Shown: in pieces, positions 5,450 to 12,271 of the stretch
Numbering within the stretch: the stretch's first letter is position 1
How the letters are laid out: every line of letters starts with the position of its first letter
Assembly (NCBI GenBank): GCA_036003885.1
Contig: DASYSA010000162.1
Span: forward strand, 1-18,779
Reading direction: 5' to 3'
Source: DASYSA01 sp036003885
GTDB taxonomy: Bacteria > Acidobacteriota > Blastocatellia > UBA7656
Length of the DNA: 18,779 bases
Notes under the pieces: model-generated
Told to the model about the DNA's origin: nothing
The model's database searches: none
Seen by the model: the letters and a program-made list of their open reading frames with translations, nothing else
Program-made: the position numbers and the translations under genes

Positions 5450-8086
5450 ATGACCGAATTTCCGAAAGCTTACGAACCGCAGAGCATTGAGCAGAAGTGG
5501 TATCCGATATGGGAGACGCTTGGGTATTTTCAACCGACGGGCCCCAACCGGCCCTACACTATCGTCATTCCTCCCCCAAACGTCACAGGCTCGCTGCACA
5601 TGGGGCATGCGCTTCAGCACACATTGATGGATGCATTATCTCGCTGCCGGCGTATGCAAGGGCGGCGCGTATTGTGGCTTCCCGGACAGGATCATGCGGG
5701 TATAGCTACTCAAGTCCTCGTAGAGCGACAGATGAAAGCCGAAGGGCTCAAGCGCGTCGAACTCGGTCGCGAGGAATTCGAACGACGCGTGTGGAAGTGG
5801 AAAGAGGAATCCGGCGGAACGATCCTCAGACAGATGCGGCGCGAGGGCGCGTCCGTCGATTGGACCCGCGAGCGGTTCACACTGGACCCGGACCTGTCAC
5901 GCGCGGTGCGTGAAGTTTTCGTTCGGCTTCACGAAGAAGGCTTGATCTATCGGGGCGCTTACATCGTGAACTGGTGTCCATTCGATCAAACCTCGCTCTC
6001 GGATCTTGAAGCGCCCAAGAGAGAGGTGAAGGGTCATCTCTGGCACATCGCTTACCCGATCAAAGGGAGCAGCGAGAGAATAGTCGTCGCGACCACCCGG
6101 CCTGAAACTATGCTGGGCGATACCGCCGTTGCGGTTCATCCCGACGACGAGCGGTTCAAGCACCTGATAGGAGCGACCATCGCCTTGCCGCTGATCGGCA
6201 GGGAGATTCCAGTAGTCGGGGATGAAACGGTCGAGCGCGAGTTCGGCACCGGAGCCGTGAAGGTAACTCCTGCTCACGATCTAAGCGATTTCCAGATCGG
6301 CCAGCGCCACGGCTTGCCGCACGTAGTGGTGATAGACCAGACGGGGCGCATGACCGTCGACGCCGGCGAGCGTTACGCCGGACTCGACCGGTTCGAGGCG
6401 CGCGAGAAGATAATCGAAGACCTGGCCGCTCAGGGCCTGCTTGTGAAAACCGAAGACTACACCCACTCGGTAGGCCACCACGATCGCTGCGGCACGCCGA
6501 TCGAGCCGATGATCTCGCTTCAATGGTTCATGAATGTGAAGCCGCTCGCTGAGGTCGCGCTTCAAGCCGTGCGCGATGGACGGACACGCTTCGTCCCTGC
6601 GGTGCCATGGACCAGGGTCTATGAAGACTGGATGGAGAACATTCAGCCGTGGTGCGTGTCGAGGCAACTATGGTGGGGCCACCGCATACCGGCCTGGTAC
6701 TGCGACAACGAACACGTTACGGTATCCCGCGTGGATCCGGCGGAGTGCGCGTCCTGTGGAAGCAAGGCGCTACGGCAGGACGAGGATGTGCTGGACACAT
6801 GGTTCTCATCCGCGCTGTGGCCGTTTTCGACCCTGGGCTGGCCCGACAACACAGAAGACCTGCGGCAGTTTTACCCGACCAATGACCTGGTGACAGGCTA
6901 CGAAATTATCTTTTTCTGGGTCGCCAGGATGATGATGATGGGGCTGAAGTTCATGAACGACGTGCCCTTCGATACAGTGCTCATAACCGGCATAGTGCGC
7001 GATGCGAATGGAGAGAAGATGTCGAAGATGAAGGGTAACATCATCGACCCGCTCGACCAGTTCGACAAGTTCGGCACCGATGCCGTGCGTTTCGCGCTGG
7101 CAAGCATGGCGGTAGGCTCGAACGACATGACCGTGCAGGAGTCGAAGATGGAGTCGGCCCGCAATTTCGCGAACAAGATATGGAATGCGACCCGATTCGT
7201 CTGCATGAACCTGGGAGATCCCAAAGGGCAACCCGCGGCAAAGTGGGTGCCCTCAGATGCGCTTGCGGATCGTTGGATACGAGTGAAGTTGAATTCGGCA
7301 ATTGAGCAGGTGACTCGGGCGTTTGAGGAATACCGTTTTCACGAAGCCGCCCAGACGCTCTATCACTTCTTTTGGGACGATTTCTGTGACTGGTACATTG
7401 AACTGTCGAAGCCGCTCGTGGCGTCGGGCGAAGACTCACCGGAGGTGCGCAACGCGCGAGAGCGGATTGCCTACGTGCTCGAGACGAGCCTGCGGCTGCT
7501 TCATCCGCTGATGCCCTTCATAACCGAGGAGCTCTGGCAGAGGCTTCCTCATGAGGGCGACTCGATAATGGTGGCGGCCTTCCCTATAGTTGAAACTGGA
7601 CTTGATGAGGCGAAGTCGCGCGAGCAGATGGAGACGTTGATCGCTTTGATCACCAAAGTGCGAAACATTCGATCTGAGAAGAACATTCCGCTCCAGAGTA
7701 GAGTGAAGCTGCACCTTGCCGTCAGCGATAAGGACACGGCGGCACTGGTGAACGAGAACAGTCATCACGTAAAGCGCCTGGCCCGTGTTGAAGAGATCTT
7801 CATCGCGGACAGGCTGCCCGCTCTGGAAGAAGCGGTGCGTGACGTGGTTGGGGGGATCGAGGTGGCAGTGCCGCTCGAAGGGCTGATAGACCCGGAGAAG
7901 GAGCGAGCGCGGATCACGAAAGAGCTGGTCCGAAAAGAAGGCGAAGCAAGAGGGCTCGCTTCAAAGCTGGACAACCTGTCATTTGTCGAGCGCGCTCCGC
8001 GGGATGTGGTGGATCAGGCGCGCAACCGGCATGGCGAACTGATTGCGGAGATCGAGACGCTCAGAAGCTCGCTTGGGAAGTTCTGA
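5450..8086 (+). CDS. valS: Valine--tRNA ligase
   Basis: Class I aminoacyl-tRNA synthetase that charges tRNA-Val in the cytoplasm, 878 residues from the chosen start. The order is canonical: the Rossmann HIGH signature appears as HMGH (50-53) after PPPNVTGSL. The editing domain contains TTRPETMLGDTAVAVHP. The catalytic core continues with WCVSRQLWWGHRIPAWYC and DTWFSSALWPF, then the KMSKS loop as KMSKM (523-527), the anticodon-binding helical domain, and the C-terminal coiled coil near LIDPEKERARI that contacts tRNA. ATG 5450 is preferred because the family alignment begins at KAYEPQSIEQKWY and the longer frame would start at a TTG next to a terminator. The ribosome site (AGGA, 5431-5434) is distant and weak. 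The stop codon TGA (8084-8086) lies inside a tandem repeat that fills the spacer to nadC. Confidence 0.97.
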   Translation: MTEFPKAYEPQSIEQKWYPIWETLGYFQPTGPNRPYTIVIPPPNVTGSLHMGHALQHTLMDALSRCRRMQGRRVLWLPGQDHAGIATQVLVERQMKAEGLKRVELGREEFERRVWKWKEESGGTILRQMRREGASVDWTRERFTLDPDLSRAVREVFVRLHEEGLIYRGAYIVNWCPFDQTSLSDLEAPKREVKGHLWHIAYPIKGSSERIVVATTRPETMLGDTAVAVHPDDERFKHLIGATIALPLIGREIPVVGDETVEREFGTGAVKVTPAHDLSDFQIGQRHGLPHVVVIDQTGRMTVDAGERYAGLDRFEAREKIIEDLAAQGLLVKTEDYTHSVGHHDRCGTPIEPMISLQWFMNVKPLAEVALQAVRDGRTRFVPAVPWTRVYEDWMENIQPWCVSRQLWWGHRIPAWYCDNEHVTVSRVDPAECASCGSKALRQDEDVLDTWFSSALWPFSTLGWPDNTEDLRQFYPTNDLVTGYEIIFFWVARMMMMGLKFMNDVPFDTVLITGIVRDANGEKMSKMKGNIIDPLDQFDKFGTDAVRFALASMAVGSNDMTVQESKMESARNFANKIWNATRFVCMNLGDPKGQPAAKWVPSDALADRWIRVKLNSAIEQVTRAFEEYRFHEAAQTLYHFFWDDFCDWYIELSKPLVASGEDSPEVRNARERIAYVLETSLRLLHPLMPFITEELWQRLPHEGDSIMVAAFPIVETGLDEAKSREQMETLIALITKVRNIRSEKNIPLQSRVKLHLAVSDKDTAALVNENSHHVKRLARVEEIFIADRLPALEEAVRDVVGGIEVAVPLEGLIDPEKERARITKELVRKEGEARGLASKLDNLSFVERAPRDVVDQARNRHGELIAEIETLRSSLGKF

Positions 8087-8174
8087 GTGCTGAGTTCTGA
8101 GTGCTGAGTTCTGAGCCGAGTCATCCTCGTTCTCCCACTCAGCACTCGGCACTCAGAACTCAGAACTCACAACT
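8081..8174. repeat. Heptad inverted repeat filling the valS-nadC spacer
   Basis: The left arm has two exact 14-base units TTCTGAGTGCTGAG (8081-8094 and 8095-8108) plus TTCTGAG (8109-8115). The right arm runs in perfect 7-base steps from 8137: ACTCAGC, ACTCGGC, ACTCAGA, ACTCAGA, ACTCACA, ACT, and the nadC ATG follows at 8175 without a gap. The arms pair over at least 17 bases with one mismatch. The valS stop codon is part of the first unit. The spacer has no sequence other than the repeat and a 21-base loop. Confidence 0.93.
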
Positions 8175-9026
8175 ATGGAAATCGACCCTGGAATAATCTA
8201 CGCCTACGCGAGTGATCTGCTGAAGGAAGATCTTGGGCGCGGAGACATCACCACTCAGTCAGTGGTGCGGGGCGGGCTGCGCGCACGTGGGCGATTTCTA
8301 AGCAAACAGGATTTCGTGTTGTGCGGGCTGGAGATTGCGGAGGCGGTATTCTCGACGCTCGACGCCAACATTGAACTTGAGTCGAGAGTCTATGATGGAG
8401 ACAGCATCGCGGCCGGTACGGAGTTCGCGGCCATCAAGGGGCCTGCTGCAGTCCTCCTTGCGGGCGAGCGCACGGCGCTCAATCTCATGCAGCGACTCTC
8501 AGGCGTAGCGACGCTGACGAGGGCATTTGTCGATCGCATCGCGGGGACCAGCGCCCGGATAGTCGACACACGGAAGACCACGCCTGGGTTGAGGCTGCTG
8601 GAGAAACACGCGGTTAGAGTGGGAGGGGGCTACAATCACCGATTCGGGCTGGATGACGGCGTGTTGATCAAGGATAATCACATCGCCCTGGCTGGAGGAG
8701 TGCGACGCGCGATCGCACTGGCGCGGACCAATATCCCGCACCTTATGAAAATCGAAGTCGAGGTCGCCAATCAATCTCAGTTGCGGGAGGCCATCGCCGC
8801 GGGAGCCGATGTGATAATGCTGGACAACATGTCGCCCTCGGAGGTCGCGCAGTGCGTCGCATTAACGAGATCCGAGGCTCCTGGGGTATTGATAGAAGCA
8901 TCCGGGCGAGTCAACCTCGAAACTGTTCGCGAGGTGGCTGAATGCGGCGTCGACCTAATATCTGTCGGCGCCATCACCCATTCGGCTGGTTCGGTGGATA
9001 TCAGTCTGAAGATATCCTCCCTGTAG
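8175..9026 (+). CDS. nadC: Nicotinate-nucleotide pyrophosphorylase (carboxylating)
   Basis: Quinolinate phosphoribosyltransferase: converts quinolinate and PRPP to nicotinate mononucleotide, CO2 and pyrophosphate in de novo NAD synthesis. The 283-residue length is normal. Conserved blocks are EDLGRGDITT (18-27), GERTALNLMQRLSG (97-110), DTRKTTPGLR (131-140), KHAVRVGGGYNHRFGLDD (144-161), KDNH (166-169), KIEVEV (192-197) and MLDNM (215-219). These carry the basic residues that bind quinolinate and PRPP and the acidic residues at the barrel mouth. The ATG is directly preceded by the heptad repeat and no Shine-Dalgarno sequence is present. nadA and nadB are not in the window. It heads a cofactor group (NAD, biotin, CoA) on the plus strand. 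Confidence 0.97.
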   Translation: MEIDPGIIYAYASDLLKEDLGRGDITTQSVVRGGLRARGRFLSKQDFVLCGLEIAEAVFSTLDANIELESRVYDGDSIAAGTEFAAIKGPAAVLLAGERTALNLMQRLSGVATLTRAFVDRIAGTSARIVDTRKTTPGLRLLEKHAVRVGGGYNHRFGLDDGVLIKDNHIALAGGVRRAIALARTNIPHLMKIEVEVANQSQLREAIAAGADVIMLDNMSPSEVAQCVALTRSEAPGVLIEASGRVNLETVREVAECGVDLISVGAITHSAGSVDISLKISSL

Positions 9027-9126
9027 GGTGGTCGTTACACACCTCGGTTATGGTTCCGGTTAACGACTGGCTGCCTGATCTTCCAAACCTGCGGCTCAGA
9101 CAGGGCGGAGAGACAAGAGGAATCAG

Positions 9127-9552
9127 GTGGCAAAGAGCGGAGTCACTGTGAATCGCAGCCAAAAGCGTCTTCGGTTCGAAGGAGCTCAGCTCGTAGAGGA
9201 CGCCTCCGGGAAGTGTCGGGTCGACGTCACTCTTACACACGCCGGCCGGACAGTTCAAGCCTCCGCCTCTGGAGATACCTCGGGATTGGGTCCTTTGAAG
9301 GCAGCGGCGATCGCGGCACTGCTGGCCGTGGAAGACGCGGCTGAAGGTCGTTTCAAGTGCCATGTCGCCGACCTGGATCATGTCAACGCGTTGGGAAAGG
9401 ACTTGATCGCCGTGCTGGTGGACGTCGATTTTGAGGGCAGAGATGTTCAGGTCTTTGGGAGTTGCCAGGTTCAGGACAGCGATATTGCAACCGCATGCAA
9501 GGCAGCGCTCAACGCCACCAACCGATTCTTTGAACTCGCGATGCGAAACTGA
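9127..9552 (+). CDS. Small hypothetical protein, possible LeuA-regulatory-domain-like fold
   Basis: A 141-residue soluble protein starting at GTG 9127, with AGAGG about six bases upstream. I do not recognise a named family. The sequence alternates predicted strands and helices: a strand pair around RVDVTLTHAGRTVQASASGD (35-54), a helix at GPLKAAAIAALLAVEDAA, a second strand pair (DLIAVLVDVDFEGRDVQVFG), and a final helix at DSDIATACKAALNATNRFFE. That two-repeat pattern, with G-P near the first helix and D-I-A near the second ending in ALNATN, recalls the C-terminal allosteric domain of 2-isopropylmalate synthase. This is a pattern resemblance only. It sits between nadC and birA, which suggests a metabolic or regulatory role, but the role is unknown. 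Confidence 0.8.
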   Translation: MAKSGVTVNRSQKRLRFEGAQLVEDASGKCRVDVTLTHAGRTVQASASGDTSGLGPLKAAAIAALLAVEDAAEGRFKCHVADLDHVNALGKDLIAVLVDVDFEGRDVQVFGSCQVQDSDIATACKAALNATNRFFELAMRN

Positions 9553-9557
9553 GGAGC

Positions 9558-9605
9558 AGGATTTAGGATCCAGGATTTAGCATCCAGGATTTAGCATCCA
9601 GGATC
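9558..9605. repeat. 14-base tandem repeat (AGGATTTAGSATCC)
   Basis: Three contiguous 14-base units, AGGATTTAGGATCC (9558-9571), AGGATTTAGCATCC (9572-9585) and AGGATTTAGCATCC (9586-9599), then a partial AGGATC (9600-9605). Each unit divides into two heptads. It starts five bases after the stop of the 141-residue gene. The core resembles the TAGGATC repeat between mreB and mreC. Confidence 0.92.
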
Positions 9606-9628
9606 GGACAACAGATCGTGCGGGGAAT

Positions 9629-9682
9629 ATTCACGCATCACGATTCACGCATCACGATTCACGCATCACGAATCACCATTCA
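9629..9682. repeat. 14-base tandem repeat (ATTCACGCATCACG) abutting birA
   Basis: Three exact units ATTCACGCATCACG at 9629-9642, 9643-9656 and 9657-9670, followed by a diverged partial unit AATCACCATTCA ending at 9682. The birA ATG begins at the very next base. Each unit is two related heptads (ATTCACG, CATCACG). Unlike the other spacers, no complementary arm is obvious nearby. Confidence 0.92.
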
Positions 9683-10429
9683 ATGCCGGAGCTGGGATCA
9701 ATCCTGTTTTGCTACCACAGCTTGCCGTCTACCAATGACGTTGCACGCGAGTTGGCCGCTTCGGGTGCGAGCGAAGGCGTCGGAGTGTTGGCCTTCGAGC
9801 AGACCGCAGGCCGTGGGCGGCAGGGTCGCTCGTGGTCATCACCGGGCGGCCTGGGTCTCTACCTCTCCATAGTCCTTCGACCCCGCATCAAGGCGCGCGA
9901 GTCGCCGATCCTTACACTGGCTTCGGCAGTCGCAGTCGCCGAGACACTGACAGCAGACTTCGGAGTTGCGGCGGACATAAAATGGCCCAATGATGTCATG
10001 GCGCGCGGGCGTAAGATTTGCGGAATCCTCGTGGAGTCTGCGACCGAGCGTGATCAGTTGCAATACGCCGTGCTGGGGATAGGCGTGAATGTTTCCCAGA
10101 GGAACTTTCCCGCCAATCTCAGCCAGCCGGCAACCTCTGTCTTTCTCGAGCTGGGATCTGAGGTCGCATTGGAGGAAGTATTGAGGGCGCTGCTCGCCCG
10201 GGCCGACCGGTGGTATCGTGCGGCGACCATCGATGCTCAGCGTGCCATCTCACGATGGGAGGAGCTTTCAAGTTATGCACGAGGCCGCGAAGTGCGAATC
10301 ATGTCGCCGGATGGATCGGTCGAGGGCACGACTCGCGGACTTACACCGAACGGCGCTCTAGTGATAGAACTGGATGATGGTAGGATCCGCGAGATTGTAT
10401 CCGGCGAGGTGAGCCTGCGGGCCGTGTAG
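9683..10429 (+). CDS. birA: Biotin--[acetyl-CoA-carboxylase] ligase, catalytic-only form
   Basis: Activates biotin to biotinyl-AMP and transfers it to the carrier lysine of the biotin-dependent carboxylase. At 248 residues it contains the catalytic domain and the C-terminal SH3-like domain but no N-terminal helix-turn-helix, so it should not act as a biotin-operon repressor (a group I BirA). Visible motifs are STNDVA (16-21), EQTAGRGRQGRSW (39-51, the biotinyl-AMP loop), KWPNDV (100-105), KICGILVE (111-118, with the catalytic Lys) and GIGVNV (132-137). The start at 9683 fits the family's N-terminus, but the preceding bases are repeat units and show no ribosome site. coaX follows 97 bases later, a pairing seen in many bacteria. 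Confidence 0.96.
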   Translation: MPELGSILFCYHSLPSTNDVARELAASGASEGVGVLAFEQTAGRGRQGRSWSSPGGLGLYLSIVLRPRIKARESPILTLASAVAVAETLTADFGVAADIKWPNDVMARGRKICGILVESATERDQLQYAVLGIGVNVSQRNFPANLSQPATSVFLELGSEVALEEVLRALLARADRWYRAATIDAQRAISRWEELSSYARGREVRIMSPDGSVEGTTRGLTPNGALVIELDDGRIREIVSGEVSLRAV

Positions 10430-10526
10430 GGCATCGGCGGATGCTGAGGACTCTTCAATTTGCCCGAGATAAGGGTCCGCGGCGTAGGCGCCCCGGGGAA
10501 CATGTTCGGACGAAGTGCGAGGAACC

Positions 10527-11300
10527 ATGCTACTTGTTCTGGACGTAGGAAATACCAACACCACTCTTGGAATTTATGATGGGCCGGTGCTCACCCACAG
10601 TTGGAGACTGACGAGCGACCGCCATCGCACGATGGATGAGTATGGGATCATGTGCCGCACACTCATTCAGATGGGCAGCATTGACTCCTCTGCGATCACC
10701 GACATCGCGATCTCATCGGTGGTGCCTTCACTCGATTTCACGCTGAACAAAATGGCCGAAGTGTACTTCAAGGTCAAACCGCTGTTCGTTGGCGCCGGCA
10801 ACGCCGGGATGCCTGTTCTGTATGACGACCCGCAAGAGGTCGGCGCAGATCGGATCGTGAACGCAGTTGCGGCGGTGTCAAAGTATGGGGCGCCTTGTAT
10901 TGTTGTCGACTTTGGGACCGCGACGACCTTCGATGCCATCTCGCGCGAGGGTGAGTATCTGGGCGGCGTCATCTTTCCCGGCATCCAGATCTCGGCCGAC
11001 GCGTTGTATCAGCGCGCGGCGCGCTTGAGGAGGGTGGACATTCGCAGGCCCGACAGCGTGATCGGCAGAAACCCAACGTCGAGTATTCAAGCGGGGCTTT
11101 ATTACGGCAACGTTGCGCTGGTTGATGGAGTGTTGGAGAAGATGATCGCGGAGTTGGGCGGCGAAGCCCGGGTCATCGCAACCGGGGGACTGGCTCCGCT
11201 GATAAGCAAGGGCTGCGCGTTAGTAGAAGCAGTTGATGCGGATCTGACCCTGGATGGGCTGAGGATTGTTTACCTGCGGAACGCGGCTGGGGGTCAGTGA
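10527..11300 (+). CDS. coaX: Type III pantothenate kinase
   Basis: Phosphorylates pantothenate, the first step of coenzyme A synthesis; the type III form is an ASKHA-fold enzyme that is not feedback-inhibited by CoA. It has 257 residues from ATG 10527. The ATG is chosen over a GTG at 10515 because the family begins with LVLDVGNTNT and GAGG lies just upstream. Motifs are the phosphate-1 loop DVGNTNT (6-12), the pantothenate-binding GADRIVNAVAA (106-116), phosphate-2 DFGTATTFD (128-136), PGIQISADAL (151-160) and the adenosine-site ATGGLAPLI (218-226). It is the last gene of the plus-strand cofactor run, and the next gene converges on it. Confidence 0.97.
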   Translation: MLLVLDVGNTNTTLGIYDGPVLTHSWRLTSDRHRTMDEYGIMCRTLIQMGSIDSSAITDIAISSVVPSLDFTLNKMAEVYFKVKPLFVGAGNAGMPVLYDDPQEVGADRIVNAVAAVSKYGAPCIVVDFGTATTFDAISREGEYLGGVIFPGIQISADALYQRAARLRRVDIRRPDSVIGRNPTSSIQAGLYYGNVALVDGVLEKMIAELGGEARVIATGGLAPLISKGCALVEAVDADLTLDGLRIVYLRNAAGGQ

Positions 11301-11367
11301 CACCGATCCCGACGGACGTGGTGTGGAGGTTTGGCTTGAAATGAGGCGTCTTGAATGAGCGCGCCTT

Positions 11368-11580
11368 TCACAAAGAGCGGAGCCGCTTCTCGACCTTCGT
11401 TCGATTGATGATGTCTTTGATTCGGGATTCGACATGAAGACCGGCGTCGCATCGGCGGCAGCTGCGCCGATCCTCAAAGAAAGTGATCTCGCTCCAATAA
11501 GTCACTATCCCTGTTCCTTTGCATTCCGAACACTCGCCGTCAATGTCTCCGCCCAGAATCACTTTTTCAACCGCAACCAT
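11368..11580 (-). CDS. Small cysteine-motif (zinc-finger-like) protein
   Basis: A 70-residue protein from ATG 11580, preceded by a G-rich GTGGGGGG; an upstream in-frame ATG at 11631 would add 17 residues. It has two CxxC pairs, C17/C20 within CSECKGTG (a CxxCxGxG box like those of the DnaJ zinc-binding region) and C41/C44 within CRRCDAG, so it could bind one zinc ion. The C-terminal third is basic (RIKDIINRTKVEKRLRSL). It lies divergent to the HTH gene and convergent with coaX. Function is unknown; it is too short for a DnaJ. It could be a small regulator or a chance frame, but the paired cysteines favour a real gene. Confidence 0.5.
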   Translation of the reverse strand: MVAVEKVILGGDIDGECSECKGTGIVTYWSEITFFEDRRSCRRCDAGLHVESRIKDIINRTKVEKRLRSL

Positions 11581-11667
11581 TGTACCCCCCACTTGTCCTT
11601 CATTTCTGTCTAGTAATTTTGTCAATTGCATAATATACTAGGCGAATACTACGTGACGGAGTGGGAC

Positions 11668-12159
11668 ATGTCAACCAGTATTTTAGGCAAAGTGAAAAGG
11701 ATACTTGGCAAAGAAGAGGACTTGAGCCGCTATGTGCGCCGGATTCTGGCGGAGAAGCGGCTGTCGTTCAGGGACGTCCAACGCGACTCGCGCGGAGGCA
11801 TAACTCAGGGATACGTCGGCGCCATAGTCAACGGCCGCTATGTCAACCCTTCGGTTGAGAAGCTGAAGGCGCTTGCGCTCGGGCTTGGAGAAAGCGAGGA
11901 GAAAGTATTCCGCGTGGCTCGCGGACTCTCCCCGGACTCGGAAGAGGCCGCTGACGGAAACAGCGAGACGTTGCAGCCTCTGGCGCTTCTCGAACTAATG
12001 CGCAGAATCGTTTCTGACCCTGAGCTGGCCAACCTCGTGAAGGAATTGTCGGATTTGCCTGCACACGCGCGCCAGATCCTCCTGAAGGTTGTTCGGACGC
12101 TTGCCGAAAGCCGCGCGAACGAACGCCCAAACCAGGCGTCGAAGAGGCTGAGGAAATAG
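11668..12159 (+). CDS. Cro/C1-type helix-turn-helix protein
   Basis: A 163-residue protein from ATG 11668, chosen because GGAG (11658-11661) sits six bases upstream; an ATG at 11626 in the same frame has no such site. Residues about 18-85 look like an XRE-type five-helix DNA-binding domain: RYVRRILAEKRLSFRDVQ, then GGITQGYVGAIVNGRYVNPS as turn and recognition helix, then VEKLKALALGLGES. The N-terminal helix-turn is preceded by a basic tail. The C-terminal half (LLELMRRIVSDPELANLVKE and onward) is helical and may dimerise. Its target is unknown; the divergent small cysteine protein is an obvious candidate. Confidence 0.85.
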   Translation: MSTSILGKVKRILGKEEDLSRYVRRILAEKRLSFRDVQRDSRGGITQGYVGAIVNGRYVNPSVEKLKALALGLGESEEKVFRVARGLSPDSEEAADGNSETLQPLALLELMRRIVSDPELANLVKELSDLPAHARQILLKVVRTLAESRANERPNQASKRLRK

Positions 12160-12271
12160 TTCGGACGAGGGCTTGCGGAAGAGAATCAACCGCAGAAGAG
12201 TGCCGCGGACGAGAGATCTGACCCGCACCGCTTTCCGTGCCATTGGCCGGGTGTGGCCTGCGAAACAGTTC

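Noticed and set aside
9618..9872. 84-codon frame overlapping the ATTCACG repeat and birA
   Set aside because: Its start is translated repeat and the rest is out of frame with an unambiguous birA.
10498..10507. Palindrome GAACATGTTC before coaX as a possible operator
   Set aside because: A ten-base palindrome is expected many times by chance in this length, and its spacing does not fit the LexA GAAC-N4-GTTC box.
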